Shown: one piece after another, positions 8,788 to 18,296 of the stretch
How positions within the stretch are numbered: the first letter of the stretch is position 1
How the letters are laid out: every line of letters starts with the position of its first letter
Assembly: GCF_004403515.1 (NCBI RefSeq)
Contig: NZ_SOHH01000068.1
Span: 1-64,000 of the forward strand
Reading direction: 5' to 3'
Source of the DNA: Cryobacterium fucosi
GTDB taxonomy: Bacteria; Actinomycetota; Actinomycetes; Actinomycetales; Microbacteriaceae
Length of the DNA stretch: 64,000 nt
Translations under genes and position numbers: made by a program
The notes under the pieces: generated by a model
What the model was told of the DNA's origin: nothing
Database searches by the model: none
What the model saw: the letters and a program-made list of their open reading frames with translations, nothing else

Positions 8788-9438
8788 GTGTCCGCTCGCC
8801 GCCTCAAGCTCGCCGTGATCCTGCTGGTGCTCGCCGCCAGCGCCCTCGCCCTGCTGGCCTGGACCCAGGTCTGGATCACCGCCGACGCCCCGCAGCCCGG
8901 CACGGCCCCGAAGGCCCTCGAGGTCACCGGTTCGACCGCCGCGCCCGGACTGACCGCCCTCGCCCTGGCCGGGGTGGCCCTCGCCGGCGCGCTCACCATC
9001 GCCGGCCCGGTCATCCGCGTCGTCCTCGGCCTGCTCGAAATCCTGCTCGGTTTCTCGGTCGGCCTCGCCGCGGCGCTGGCGCTGGGCGACCCGGCGGGGG
9101 CCAGTTCGGCCCTCATCACCGCCGCCACCGGGATTGCCGGCAGCAAGTCCGTCACCGACGGGGTCGTCGCCTCAGTCTCCACGCCGTGGCCCTACCTGGC
9201 CCTCGTCGCCGGCGTCGCGATGGCCGCGGCCGGCCTCACCGTACTCGTGACGGCCCGCCGCTGGCCGGGCCCCGGTTCGAGATACCAGGCCGTGCGGTTC
9301 GAAGCAGCGGATGCCGCCGACGGCGCCGGCCGCCCGGCGGCCGGCGCTTCCGGCGACCCCGCCACCGACCCGTCCAGCGACGCCGTTGACGACTGGGACG
9401 GCCTCACCCGCGGCGAGGACCCCACGGCTCCTCGCTGA
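8788..9438 (+). CDS. Trp biosynthesis-associated membrane protein (TIGR02234-like)
   Basis: A 216-residue protein with four predicted hydrophobic segments: about 7-26, 50-70, 75-95 and 130-152, followed by a polar Ala/Asp/Gly-rich tail. The N-terminus SARRLKLAVILLVLA and position between trpE and trpC match the conserved actinobacterial 'Trp biosynthesis associated membrane protein' family, which has no known biochemical function. GTG at 8788 follows the trpE TGA directly. Membership is by recognition of sequence pattern and context; a role in tryptophan metabolism or transport is inference only. Confidence 0.82.
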   Translation: MSARRLKLAVILLVLAASALALLAWTQVWITADAPQPGTAPKALEVTGSTAAPGLTALALAGVALAGALTIAGPVIRVVLGLLEILLGFSVGLAAALALGDPAGASSALITAATGIAGSKSVTDGVVASVSTPWPYLALVAGVAMAAAGLTVLVTARRWPGPGSRYQAVRFEAADAADGAGRPAAGASGDPATDPSSDAVDDWDGLTRGEDPTAPR

Positions 9439-9459
9439 AGACGGCCACCGTCAGGCCGC

Positions 9460-9465
9460 TAGACT
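9460..9465 (+). promoter_or_regulatory. -10 hexamer TAGACT inside trp cluster
   Basis: TAGACT lies 22 bp after the membrane-protein stop and 32 bp before the next start, which also has a good ribosome-binding site. It may give a secondary promoter for the small membrane protein and trpCBA. No -35 is evident. Confidence 0.4.
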
Positions 9466-9497
9466 TGGTCCGCACGTCAACGCACAAAAGGAGATCA

Positions 9498-9725
9498 ATG
9501 AGCTTCGAGTCGGTAGACCCTGGCGAAGGCCATTCCATTGCGGCCTGGACCGCCGTGACCATCATGCTGGTGGCCATCACCATCGGCACCGTGGCGTTCT
9601 TCCTCGCGCTGGCCTGGCTCGTCTGGGCTTCGGCGGCGCTGCTCGTCGTCGGTCTCGTCGTCGGCTGGGCGCTTTCCAAGGTGGGCTACGGCGTAGCCGA
9701 CGCCCAGACTCACGAAGGCCACTAG
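9498..9725 (+). CDS. Small membrane protein, HGxxPAAW-like family
   Basis: A 75-residue protein with two hydrophobic segments (about 17-37 and 40-60) and a short polar N-terminus. The sequence EGHSIAAW aligns with the HGxxPAAW motif of a small actinobacterial membrane family of unknown function (I recall it as DUF6704), with the first His and the Pro replaced. AAAAGGAG at 9486-9493 sets the ATG at 9498; the in-frame upstream alternative lacks such a site. Its conserved place between trpE and trpC hints at a link to tryptophan synthesis, untested. Confidence 0.78.
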   Translation: MSFESVDPGEGHSIAAWTAVTIMLVAITIGTVAFFLALAWLVWASAALLVVGLVVGWALSKVGYGVADAQTHEGH

Positions 9726-9729
9726 CCGA

Positions 9730-10500
9730 GTGCTTTCCGAGCTGCTAGCCGGGGCGATCGCCGACGCGGAGCTCCGCCGCCAGGATCGCCCGTACTCCGT
9801 CGTCGAGGCGGCCGCCCTTGCGCGCCCGGCGGCCATCGACGCCCTGTCCGCCCTCGCCCCGGCCGAGCGGGTGAAGATCATCGCCGAGGTGAAGCGGGCG
9901 AGCCCGTCCCGGGGCACGCTCGCCGAGATCCGCGACCCGGCCGCCCTGGCCGTGTCCTACGAGTTCGGCGGCGCCAGCGCCATCAGCGTGCTGACCGAGG
10001 GGCGGCGGTTCCTCGGCTCGCTGGCCGACCTCGAACAGGTCCGCTCCGCCGTGTCGGTGCCCGTGCTGCGGAAGGACTTCATCGGCGACCCGTACCAGGT
10101 GCTCGAGGCCCGCGCGGCAGGCGCCGACCTGGTGCTGCTCATCGTCGCCGCCCTCGACCAGGCCACCCTGGTCTCGCTGCACGATCTCGTGCGCGAACTC
10201 GGCATGACCGCCCTCGTCGAAACGCACAGCGCCGACGAGGTCGACCGTGCCCTCGACCTCGGGGCCGGCCTCGTCGGGGTCAACGCCCGGGACCTCTCCA
10301 CCTTCGACCTCGACCAGGACCTGTTCGGCCGGCTGGCCGACCGGATCCCGTCCGGAGTGGTCCGGGTCGCCGAATCCGCCGTCAAGTCGGCGGCGGATGT
10401 CGCACACTACCGTGCCGCCGGAGCCGACGTCGTGCTCGTCGGCGAAGCTCTCGTCACGAGCGACCCCATCCGCACCCTCACCGAATTCCTGGCGGTATAG
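9730..10500 (+). CDS. trpC: Indole-3-glycerol phosphate synthase
   Basis: Closes the indole ring of CdRP to give indole-3-glycerol phosphate. The 256-residue TIM barrel shows the expected lysines and acids: [47 protein letters not shown] and [12 protein letters not shown]. The start is GTG at 9730, four bases after the previous stop. No TrpF domain is fused; actinobacteria usually use PriA(HisA) for both reactions, which is not in this window. Confidence 0.95.
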   Translation: MLSELLAGAIADAELRRQDRPYSVVEAAALARPAAIDALSALAPAERVKIIAEVKRASPSRGTLAEIRDPAALAVSYEFGGASAISVLTEGRRFLGSLADLEQVRSAVSVPVLRKDFIGDPYQVLEARAAGADLVLLIVAALDQATLVSLHDLVRELGMTALVETHSADEVDRALDLGAGLVGVNARDLSTFDLDQDLFGRLADRIPSGVVRVAESAVKSAADVAHYRAAGADVVLVGEALVTSDPIRTLTEFLAV

Positions 10501-10502
10501 AC

Positions 10503-11714
10503 ATGTCACTCAAAGCAGAAGCAGGCCCGTACTTCGGGGATTTCGGCGGACGATTCGTCCCGGAGTCCCTCGTGGCGGCGCTCGACGAACTCACCAACGA
10601 GTACGCCCTCGCCCGATCCGACCCGGCCTTCGCCGCTGAGCTGATGGAACTGCACCGCACCTACACGGGTCGTCCGTCCATCATCACCGAGGTGCCCAGG
10701 TTCGCCGCGCACGCCGGCGGCGCCCGCGTCATCCTGAAACGCGAAGACCTCAACCACACCGGGTCGCACAAGATCAACAATGTGCTCGGCCAGGCCCTGC
10801 TCACCAAACGCATCGGCAAGACCAGGGTGATCGCGGAGACCGGAGCCGGCCAGCACGGCGTGGCCACGGCGACCGCCGCCGCCCTGTTCGGGCTGGACTG
10901 CGTCGTATACATGGGCGAGGTAGACACCGAACGCCAGGCCCTCAACGTTGCCAGGATGCGGCTGCTCGGCGCGGAGGTCGTGCCGGTCACGACCGGCTCC
11001 CGCACGCTCAAGGACGCCATCAACGACGCCATGCGCGACTGGGTCACCAACGTGGAGAACACCAACTACATCTTCGGAACGGTCGCCGGCCCGCACCCGT
11101 TCCCGGCGATGGTGCGCGACTTCCAGAAGATCATCGGCGAGGAGGCCCGCCAGCAGGTCCTCGACCTGACCGGGCGCCTCCCCGACGCCGTCACGGCCTG
11201 CGTGGGCGGCGGCTCCAACGCGATGGGCATCTTCCACGCGTTCCTCGACGACGCCGACGTGGCCCTGTACGGCTACGAGGCCGGCGGCGACGGCGCGGAG
11301 ACCCTCCGCCACGCGGCGACGATCACCAAGGGACGCCCCGGCATCCTGCACGGCGCCCGCAGCTTCCTGCTCCAGGACGAAGACGGCCAGACCGTCGAGT
11401 CACACTCGATCTCCGCCGGCCTCGACTACCCCGGCGTCGGACCCGAGCACTCCTGGCTGGCCAGCATCGGCCGGGCGACCTACCTTCCGATCACCGACGC
11501 GGAGGCGATGAACGCCCTGCGGCTGCTCAGCCGCACCGAGGGAATCATCCCCGCCATCGAGTCGGCACACGCCCTCGCAGGCACCCTCGACCTGGGCAAG
11601 CGGCTCGGGCCGGACTCCACCATCCTGGTGAACCTCTCCGGCCGCGGCGACAAGGACATGGAAACCGCGGGCCGTTACTTCGACCTGCTCGACAAGGGCG
11701 CGGCACAGCTATGA
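10503..11714 (+). CDS. trpB: Tryptophan synthase beta chain
   Basis: PLP enzyme joining indole and serine to make tryptophan, as an alpha2beta2 complex with TrpA. The 403-residue protein has the PLP lysine Lys90 in HTGSHKINN, the GAGQHG substrate loop, the phosphate-binding [10 protein letters not shown] and the C-terminal NLSGRGDKD. The ATG at 10503 is two bases after the trpC stop, and the stop overlaps trpA as ATGA. Confidence 0.97.
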   Translation: MSLKAEAGPYFGDFGGRFVPESLVAALDELTNEYALARSDPAFAAELMELHRTYTGRPSIITEVPRFAAHAGGARVILKREDLNHTGSHKINNVLGQALLTKRIGKTRVIAETGAGQHGVATATAAALFGLDCVVYMGEVDTERQALNVARMRLLGAEVVPVTTGSRTLKDAINDAMRDWVTNVENTNYIFGTVAGPHPFPAMVRDFQKIIGEEARQQVLDLTGRLPDAVTACVGGGSNAMGIFHAFLDDADVALYGYEAGGDGAETLRHAATITKGRPGILHGARSFLLQDEDGQTVESHSISAGLDYPGVGPEHSWLASIGRATYLPITDAEAMNALRLLSRTEGIIPAIESAHALAGTLDLGKRLGPDSTILVNLSGRGDKDMETAGRYFDLLDKGAAQL

Positions 11715-12520
11715 CGACAACGACAAGTACGGTCGAATCCACCATCGCCTCGCGGCGGCAACAGGGCGGCGGCGCCCTGATCGGCTACCTGCCGGTCGGT
11801 TTCCCAACACTGTCCGAGAGCATCGACGCAGCGGTCGCCCTGGTCGCCGGCGGCGTGGACATCCTCGAACTGGGCCTGCCGTATTCGGACCCGGTCATGG
11901 ACGGCCCCGTGATCCAGGCCGCCACCCAGCAGGCCCTGGCCAACGGCTTCCGGCTGCGCCACGGCATCGAGGCCGTCGCGGCGATCACCGCCCAGGTGGA
12001 TGCCCCGGTGCTGGTGATGACCTACTGGAACCCGATCGTGCAGTACGGCGTCGACCGGTTCGCCGACGACCTCCACTCCGCCGGCGGCGCCGGGCTGATC
12101 ACCCCCGACCTGATCCCCGACGACGCGGCGGCCTGGTTCGCGGCCAGCGACCGCACGGGCCTCGACCGGGTCTTCCTCGCCGCGCCGTCCTCGTCCGACG
12201 CCCGGCTGGCGCAGGCGGTCCAGGCGAGCCGCGGTTTCGTCTACGCCGTGTCCACCATGGGGATCACCGGTGCCCGCAGCGACGTCGATTCGGCGGCCCG
12301 GGTTCTCATCGACCGCCTGCGCGCGGTCGGGTCGACGAGCGCCTGTGTCGGGCTCGGCATCTCCACCCCCAGCCAGGTGCGGGAAATCCTCGGCTACGCC
12401 GACGGCGCCATCGTCGGCTCCGCGCTCGTGAAGGCCCTCGCCGAAGGGGGACTCCCTCTCCTCGCGGTCCTCGCCCGCGACCTCGCCGCCGGTGCCAGGG
12501 ACATCCGCCCCGCAGTCTGA
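11711..12520 (+). CDS. trpA: Tryptophan synthase alpha chain
   Basis: Cleaves indole-3-glycerol phosphate to indole, which is channelled to TrpB. The 269-residue TIM barrel has catalytic Glu53 in [10 protein letters not shown] and Asp64 in VMDGPVIQ, and the phosphate loop motifs [10 protein letters not shown] and [10 protein letters not shown]. It overlaps trpB by four bases, so equal synthesis of the subunits by translational coupling is likely. It is the last trp gene of the cluster; trpD and trpG are not present. Confidence 0.96.
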   Translation: MTTTTSTVESTIASRRQQGGGALIGYLPVGFPTLSESIDAAVALVAGGVDILELGLPYSDPVMDGPVIQAATQQALANGFRLRHGIEAVAAITAQVDAPVLVMTYWNPIVQYGVDRFADDLHSAGGAGLITPDLIPDDAAAWFAASDRTGLDRVFLAAPSSSDARLAQAVQASRGFVYAVSTMGITGARSDVDSAARVLIDRLRAVGSTSACVGLGISTPSQVREILGYADGAIVGSALVKALAEGGLPLLAVLARDLAAGARDIRPAV

Positions 12521-12522
12521 GG

Positions 12523-12528
12523 TATGTT
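12523..12528 (+). promoter_or_regulatory. -10-like TATGTT upstream of lgt
   Basis: TATGTT lies just after the trpA stop and about 95 bp before the lgt GTG. The intervening leader contains several GGCC/CGGCC blocks able to pair but no clear riboswitch or terminator. Weak evidence only. Confidence 0.25.
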
Positions 12529-12624
12529 GACCGAGGCGGTCGTTCGGCCCCTCGACAGTTTTTCGGCCGGCCCGGCTTGTCGGCCAACCCGGAGTGACCC
12601 CGTCACGATGAAAGGTAATACCTG

Positions 12625-13602
12625 GTGTCTTTTCTGCTGAGCATCCCGAGCCCCGGCCCGGAGTGGAGCTTCTTCGACGTCGGACCGTTCCGGGTCCACG
12701 CCTACGCCCTCTGCATCCTGGCCGGGATCATCGCCGCTACCGTGTTGACCTCCCGCCGGCTGACCAGCCGCGGCGGCGAACCGGGCGTCGTGCTCGACAT
12801 CATCCTGTGGGCCGTGCCGCTCGGCATCGTCGGGGCACGGATCTACCACGTGCTCACCCACCCGGGGGACTACTTCTTCCCGGGCGCCGACCTGCTCCGC
12901 ACCCTGTACATCTGGGAGGGCGGCAACGCCATCTTCGGGGCGCTGCTCGGCGGTGCCGTGGGCGCGTACATCGGCTGCCGCATGTCCGGCATCCGGTTCT
13001 GGGCCTTCGCGGACGCCCTGGCTCCCGGCATGCTCGTCGCCCAGGCGATGGGCCGGCTCGGCAATTGGTTCAACCACGAGCTGTTCGGCCTGCCGACCAC
13101 CCTGCCGTGGGGTCTCCAGATCGAAACGACCAACCCGGCCTACCCGGTCGGCCTGCCCGCCGGCACCCTGTTCCACCCCACCTTCCTCTACGAGATGATC
13201 TGGAATGTGATCGGCGTGGCCGTGATCCTCCTGCTCGAACGTCGGCTCACCCTGCGCTGGGGCAAGGCCTTCGGCGTGTACCTGATCTGGTACGGCCTCG
13301 GGCGCAGCTTCTTCGAGTCGATCCGGGTCGACCCGAGCGAGATCTACTTCGGGATCCGCACCAACGTCTGGGCCGCCTACGCCGCGATCCTGATCGGTCT
13401 GGTCATCCTCATCGTGCAGAGCCGACGCCACACCGGGATCCCGGTGAGCGCCTACCAGCCCGGCCGCGAATGGAAGGGACCGGATGCTGAGGTAGAATCT
13501 GAAGAGTTTGATCCGGAATCCGAGGATCACGGTGATGACGCCGTCGAACCCGCCGGGTCAGGCGATGTTGCAGCCACAAGCACCGACAACACGCGCCTTT
13601 AG
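12625..13602 (+). CDS. lgt: Prolipoprotein diacylglyceryl transferase
   Basis: Integral membrane enzyme that attaches diacylglycerol to the lipobox cysteine of prolipoproteins. The 325-residue protein has about seven hydrophobic segments and the family signature GRLGNWFNHELFG (about residues 148-160), plus HPTFLYEM and the N-terminal GPFRVHAYAL. The last 50 or so residues form an acidic, low-complexity cytoplasmic tail longer than in the E. coli protein, as often seen in actinobacteria. AAAGG at 12611-12615 supports the GTG at 12625. Placement after trpA is common in actinobacteria. Confidence 0.94.
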   Translation: MSFLLSIPSPGPEWSFFDVGPFRVHAYALCILAGIIAATVLTSRRLTSRGGEPGVVLDIILWAVPLGIVGARIYHVLTHPGDYFFPGADLLRTLYIWEGGNAIFGALLGGAVGAYIGCRMSGIRFWAFADALAPGMLVAQAMGRLGNWFNHELFGLPTTLPWGLQIETTNPAYPVGLPAGTLFHPTFLYEMIWNVIGVAVILLLERRLTLRWGKAFGVYLIWYGLGRSFFESIRVDPSEIYFGIRTNVWAAYAAILIGLVILIVQSRRHTGIPVSAYQPGREWKGPDAEVESEEFDPESEDHGDDAVEPAGSGDVAATSTDNTRL

Positions 13603-13718
13603 CCCCAGGGAAAACCCGCGACGGCTTGTCACCCGGTATCACGGGCCGCCGCGCACAAGACCACTTTCAGCGGGCCAGCGTCGTCCCCACTTGCCAGTCA
13701 CTTCGTGAGGACGGTCCC

Positions 13719-16700
13719 ATGCCGCAAACACCTCTCTTCTCGCGCTTCAGCAGTGTGCCGAAGCCCCAGGGGTTGTACAACCCAGCCGACGAACGGGACG
13801 CCTGCGGGCTCGCCATGGTCGCCACCCTGCGCGGCACTGCCGGGCACGACATCATCACGCTCGCCCTGGACGCGCTCCGCAACCTCGAACACCGCGGCGC
13901 GGTGGGCTCGGATGCCGGAACCGGCGACGGCGCCGGCATCATCACCCAGATCCCCGACGACTTCCTCCGCTCCGTCACGGACTTCACCCTCCCCGAGGTC
14001 GGCCGGTACGCGGTGGGAAACGTTTTCCTGCCGACCGACCCGACCGCGCGCAGCACGATCAAACGTGAGATCGCCCGGATCGTGCGCGAAGAGGGCCTCA
14101 CGATCCTCGGCTGGCGCGAGGTCCCCGTGCGGCCCGACGAGGTCGGAAACCTGGCCAGGGCCGCCATGCCCGCCATCCAGCAGCTCTTCGTGCAGAGCGA
14201 CCGGACCGACGACGCCGGGCTGTCCCTCGGCGACATCGCCCTGGACCGCCAGGCGGTCCGTCTGCGCAAGCGCGCCGAACGCGAACTGGAGATCTACTTC
14301 GCCTCGCTGTCCTGCCGCACCATGGTCTACAAGGGCATGGTCACCACCCTGCAGCTGGAGCCGTTCTACCCCGACCTCTCCGACCCGCGGTTCGTCTCCA
14401 GGCTCGCGCTGGTGCACTCCCGGTACTCCACCAACACGTTCCCGTCCTGGCCGCTGGCGCAGCCGTTCCGGATGATCGCGCACAACGGCGAGATCAACAC
14501 CGTTCAGGGCAACCGCAACTGGATGCAGGCACGCCAGTCCCAACTCGAATCCGAGCTGCTCGGCGACCTGGCCCCGCTACTGCCGATCGTCACCCCGGGC
14601 GGCAGCGACTCCGCCTCGTTCGACGAGGTCGTCGAACTCCTCAGCCTGTCCGGCCGCTCCCTCCCGCACGCGGTCATGATGATGGTGCCGGAGGCCTGGG
14701 AGAACCAGACCGACCTCGACGAGGAACGCCGCGCGTTCTACGAGTACCACTCGATGTTGATGGAACCGTGGGACGGACCCGCCGCAATCGTCTTCACCGA
14801 CGGTTCCCTCGTCGGCGCCACCCTCGACCGCAACGGGCTCCGACCCGGCCGCTACCTGATCACCGACGACGGACTCGTCGTGCTGGCCAGCGAGATCGGT
14901 GTGCTCGACATCGACCCGAGCCGCATCGTGCGCAAGGGCAGGCTTCGTCCCGGCAAGATGTTCCTCGTCGACACCGTCGCCGGCCGCCTGATCGAGGACG
15001 ACGAGATCAAGGCCGACCTGGCCGCCAGCGAGCCGTGGGGAACCTGGCTTGACGCGGGCCGGATCAACCTCAAGGACCTTCCCGACCGGGAGCACATCGT
15101 GCACCCGCCGGCATCCGTCGTGCGTCGACAGCGCACCTTCGGCTACACCGAGGAAGAGGTGCGGGTGCTGCTCGCCCCGATGGCACGCACCGGCGGGGAA
15201 CCGCTCGGCGCGATGGGCTCAGACACCCCGATCGCCGTGCTCAGCGACCGTCCGCGGCTCATCTTCGACTACTTCACCCAGCAGTTCGCGCAGGTGACCA
15301 ACCCGCCGCTCGACTCGATCCGCGAAGAGGTCGTCACCTCGCTCAAGCTCGGGCTCGGCCCGGAGCGCAACCTGCTCTCGGCCGGACCGGAGCACGCCCG
15401 GCAGGTGGTCCTCGACTTCCCCGTGATCGACAACGACGAGCTGGCCAAGATCCAGCACATCGACACCGCCCCCGGCAGCCGCACGACCACCACCATCCGC
15501 GGGCTCTACCGGTTCGACGACGGGCCGGACGCCCTGTCCGCCCGCATCGCCGAGATGTGCCTGGAGGCGGACGCGGCGATCGAGGCCGGGGCGATGTTCA
15601 TCGTCTTGTCCGACCGCGACTCCAACAAGGACTTCGCGCCGATCCCGTCCCTGCTGATGATCGCCGCCGTGCACCACCACCTGATCCGAACCGAGAACCG
15701 GATGAAGGTCGGCATCGTGGTCGAGGCCGGCGATGTTCGCGAGGTGCACCACGTGGCCCTCCTGATCGGCTACGGCGCCTCCGCGATCAACCCGTACCTC
15801 GCGATGGAAACCTGCGAAGACCTCGTGCGCAGCGGCTACCTGACCTCGGGCACGCCGGAACAGGCCGTGCGCAACGTGATCAAGGCCCTCGGCAAGGGCG
15901 TGCTCAAGATCATGTCGAAGATGGGGATCTCCACCGTCTCCTCCTATGCGGGCGCCCAGACCTTCGAGGCCGTCGGCCTCAGCCAGGAGTTCATCGACCA
16001 GTACTTCACCGGCACCACCAGCAAGCTCGGCGGGGTCGGGATCGACGTCATCGCCGCGGAGAACGAGGCCCGCCACGCCTCCGCGTACCCGGAGGATGCC
16101 GCCGTCACCGCCCACGAACGCCTGAACACGGGCGGCGAGTACCAGTGGCGCCGGGACGGCTCACCGCACCTGTTCAACCCGGAGACGATCTTCCGGCTCC
16201 AGCACTCCACCCGCACCCGCCGTTACGACATCTTCCGCGAGTACACGAAACTCGTCGACGACCAGGCCGAGAGCCTGATGACGCTGCGCGGCATGTTCAC
16301 CTTCGACACCGGCAAGCGCCACCCCGTTCCCCTGGACGAGGTCGAGTCGGTCGAGTCGATCGTGAAGCGCTTCGCCACCGGTGCGATGAGCTACGGCTCC
16401 ATCTCGCCTGAGGCCCACGAGACGCTCGCCATCGCGATGAACCGCCTCGGGGGCAAGTCCAACACGGGCGAGGGCGGCGAGGACCTCGACCGGTTGATCG
16501 ACCCGGAGCGGCGCAGCGCCGTGAAGCAGGTCGCGTCCGGCCGGTTCGGCGTGACCAGCATGTACCTCTCCCACGCCGACGACATCCAGATCAAGCTCGC
16601 CCAGGGCGCCAAGCCGGGGGAGGGCGGCCAGCTGCCGCCGACGAAGGTGTACCCGTGGATCGCCCGCACCCGGCACGCGACCGCGGGAGTCGGCCTGATC

Positions 16701-18296
16701 TCGCCGCCGCCGCACCACGACATCTACTCGATCGAAGACCTCAAGCAGCTGATCTTCGACCTCAAGCGGGCCAACCCCCAGGCGCGGATCCACACCAAAC
16801 TGGTCAGCCAGTCCGGGATCGGCGCGGTCGCGGCGGGTGTCGCCAAGGCGCTGTCCGACGTGATCCTGATCTCCGGCCACGACGGCGGCACGGGTGCCAG
16901 CCCGCTGAACTCGCTCAAGCACGCCGGAACGCCCTGGGAACTCGGGCTCGCCGAGACCCAGCAGACACTCATGCTCAACGGCATGCGTGACCGGGTGGTG
17001 CTGCAGGTCGACGGACAGCTCAAGACCGGCAGGGACGTCGTGATCGGCGCGCTGCTCGGCGCCGAGGAGTTCGGCTTCGCCACCGCGCCCCTGATCGTCG
17101 AGGGCTGCGTCATGATGCGCGTCTGCCACCTCGACACCTGCCCGGTCGGAGTGGCCACCCAGAACCCGGAGCTGCGGAAACGGTTCACCGGCAAGGCCGA
17201 ATACGTGATCAACTTCTTCGAGTTCATCGCCCAGGAGGTGCGCGAATACCTTGCCGGCCTCGGTTTCCGCAGCCTCGAAGAGGCGATCGGACACCGGGAG
17301 ATCCTCAACGTCGACGGCGCACTCACGCACTGGAAGGCATCCGGCCTCGACCTGTCGCCGATCCTGGTCGGACCGGACTTCTCCGCCGGCGAGCCGAGGC
17401 AATCCGGCCGTCCGCAGGAGCACGAGCTGGAACTGCACTTCGACAACGAGCTCATCCGCCGGAGCGCCAGCGTGCTTGACCACGGCGGCACGATCGCCAT
17501 CGAGCTGCCCATCCGCAACACCGAACGGGCCGTCGGAACGATGCTCGGCCACGAGGTGACCGTGCGCCACGGCGAACAGGGTCTCCCGGCCGGTTCGATC
17601 GACGTCACCCTCACCGGATCGGCCGGCCAGTCCTTCGGCGCGTTCCTGCCCAGCGGCATCACCCTGCGGCTCGAGGGCGACTCGAACGACTACGTCGGGA
17701 AGGGCCTCTCCGGCGGGCAGATCATCGTGCGCCCCGACCGGCGCAGCCTCTTCCCCGCCGAGCAGAACGTGATCGCCGGCAACGTGATCGGCTACGGCGC
17801 GACCCAGGGCAGCATGTTCATCCGCGGAATCGTGGGGGAACGGTTCCTGGTGCGCAACTCCGGCGCGACCGCCGTCGTCGAAGGCGTCGGCGACCACGCC
17901 CTCGAATACATGACCGGCGGGCTCGCGGTGATCCTCGGCGAGACGGGGCGCAACCTGGGGGCCGGAATGAGCGGCGGAACGGCGTACATCTTCGACCTCA
18001 AGAGCGACAACGTCAACTTCCAGGCCCTCCAATCGGGGGAGCTGACCATGTCTCCGCTGGGCAGCGCCGATCGGGAGATCGTACGCGACCTGCTCGAACA
18101 GCACCGCGAGTACACCGATTCACCGCTCGCGGCCCGGCTGCTCGCCGACCTCGAAACCACCATGTCCACATTCGTCAAGGTGCTGCCGCGGGACTACGCG
18201 GCCGTGCTGGCAACCAGGCAGAATGCCGTCGCCGAGGGTCTCGACCCCGACGGCGACGTCGTCTGGAACCGCATTCTGGAGGTAACCAATGGCTGA
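13719..18296 (+). CDS. gltB: Glutamate synthase (NADPH), large subunit
   Basis: Makes two glutamates from glutamine and 2-oxoglutarate. At 1525 residues it has the full domain set: class II glutaminase with the catalytic Cys29 exposed after removal of a 28-residue propeptide (ERDACGLAMV), central domain, FMN-binding TIM barrel with GEGGQLPPTKVYPW and the 3Fe-4S cysteines CVMMRVCHLDTCPVG, and the C-terminal beta-helix rich in glycine. I chose the ATG at 13719 because GTGAGG precedes it and the N-terminus then matches the family; the frame is open further upstream. It overlaps gltD by eight bases. Confidence 0.96.
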   Translation: MPQTPLFSRFSSVPKPQGLYNPADERDACGLAMVATLRGTAGHDIITLALDALRNLEHRGAVGSDAGTGDGAGIITQIPDDFLRSVTDFTLPEVGRYAVGNVFLPTDPTARSTIKREIARIVREEGLTILGWREVPVRPDEVGNLARAAMPAIQQLFVQSDRTDDAGLSLGDIALDRQAVRLRKRAERELEIYFASLSCRTMVYKGMVTTLQLEPFYPDLSDPRFVSRLALVHSRYSTNTFPSWPLAQPFRMIAHNGEINTVQGNRNWMQARQSQLESELLGDLAPLLPIVTPGGSDSASFDEVVELLSLSGRSLPHAVMMMVPEAWENQTDLDEERRAFYEYHSMLMEPWDGPAAIVFTDGSLVGATLDRNGLRPGRYLITDDGLVVLASEIGVLDIDPSRIVRKGRLRPGKMFLVDTVAGRLIEDDEIKADLAASEPWGTWLDAGRINLKDLPDREHIVHPPASVVRRQRTFGYTEEEVRVLLAPMARTGGEPLGAMGSDTPIAVLSDRPRLIFDYFTQQFAQVTNPPLDSIREEVVTSLKLGLGPERNLLSAGPEHARQVVLDFPVIDNDELAKIQHIDTAPGSRTTTTIRGLYRFDDGPDALSARIAEMCLEADAAIEAGAMFIVLSDRDSNKDFAPIPSLLMIAAVHHHLIRTENRMKVGIVVEAGDVREVHHVALLIGYGASAINPYLAMETCEDLVRSGYLTSGTPEQAVRNVIKALGKGVLKIMSKMGISTVSSYAGAQTFEAVGLSQEFIDQYFTGTTSKLGGVGIDVIAAENEARHASAYPEDAAVTAHERLNTGGEYQWRRDGSPHLFNPETIFRLQHSTRTRRYDIFREYTKLVDDQAESLMTLRGMFTFDTGKRHPVPLDEVESVESIVKRFATGAMSYGSISPEAHETLAIAMNRLGGKSNTGEGGEDLDRLIDPERRSAVKQVASGRFGVTSMYLSHADDIQIKLAQGAKPGEGGQLPPTKVYPWIARTRHATAGVGLISPPPHHDIYSIEDLKQLIFDLKRANPQARIHTKLVSQSGIGAVAAGVAKALSDVILISGHDGGTGASPLNSLKHAGTPWELGLAETQQTLMLNGMRDRVVLQVDGQLKTGRDVVIGALLGAEEFGFATAPLIVEGCVMMRVCHLDTCPVGVATQNPELRKRFTGKAEYVINFFEFIAQEVREYLAGLGFRSLEEAIGHREILNVDGALTHWKASGLDLSPILVGPDFSAGEPRQSGRPQEHELELHFDNELIRRSASVLDHGGTIAIELPIRNTERAVGTMLGHEVTVRHGEQGLPAGSIDVTLTGSAGQSFGAFLPSGITLRLEGDSNDYVGKGLSGGQIIVRPDRRSLFPAEQNVIAGNVIGYGATQGSMFIRGIVGERFLVRNSGATAVVEGVGDHALEYMTGGLAVILGETGRNLGAGMSGGTAYIFDLKSDNVNFQALQSGELTMSPLGSADREIVRDLLEQHREYTDSPLAARLLADLETTMSTFVKVLPRDYAAVLATRQNAVAEGLDPDGDVVWNRILEVTNG

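Noticed and set aside
13603-13718. Riboswitch in the leader before gltB
   Set aside because: I could not fit a known glutamine- or amino-acid-responsive RNA fold, and no terminator or sequestered ribosome-binding site is evident.
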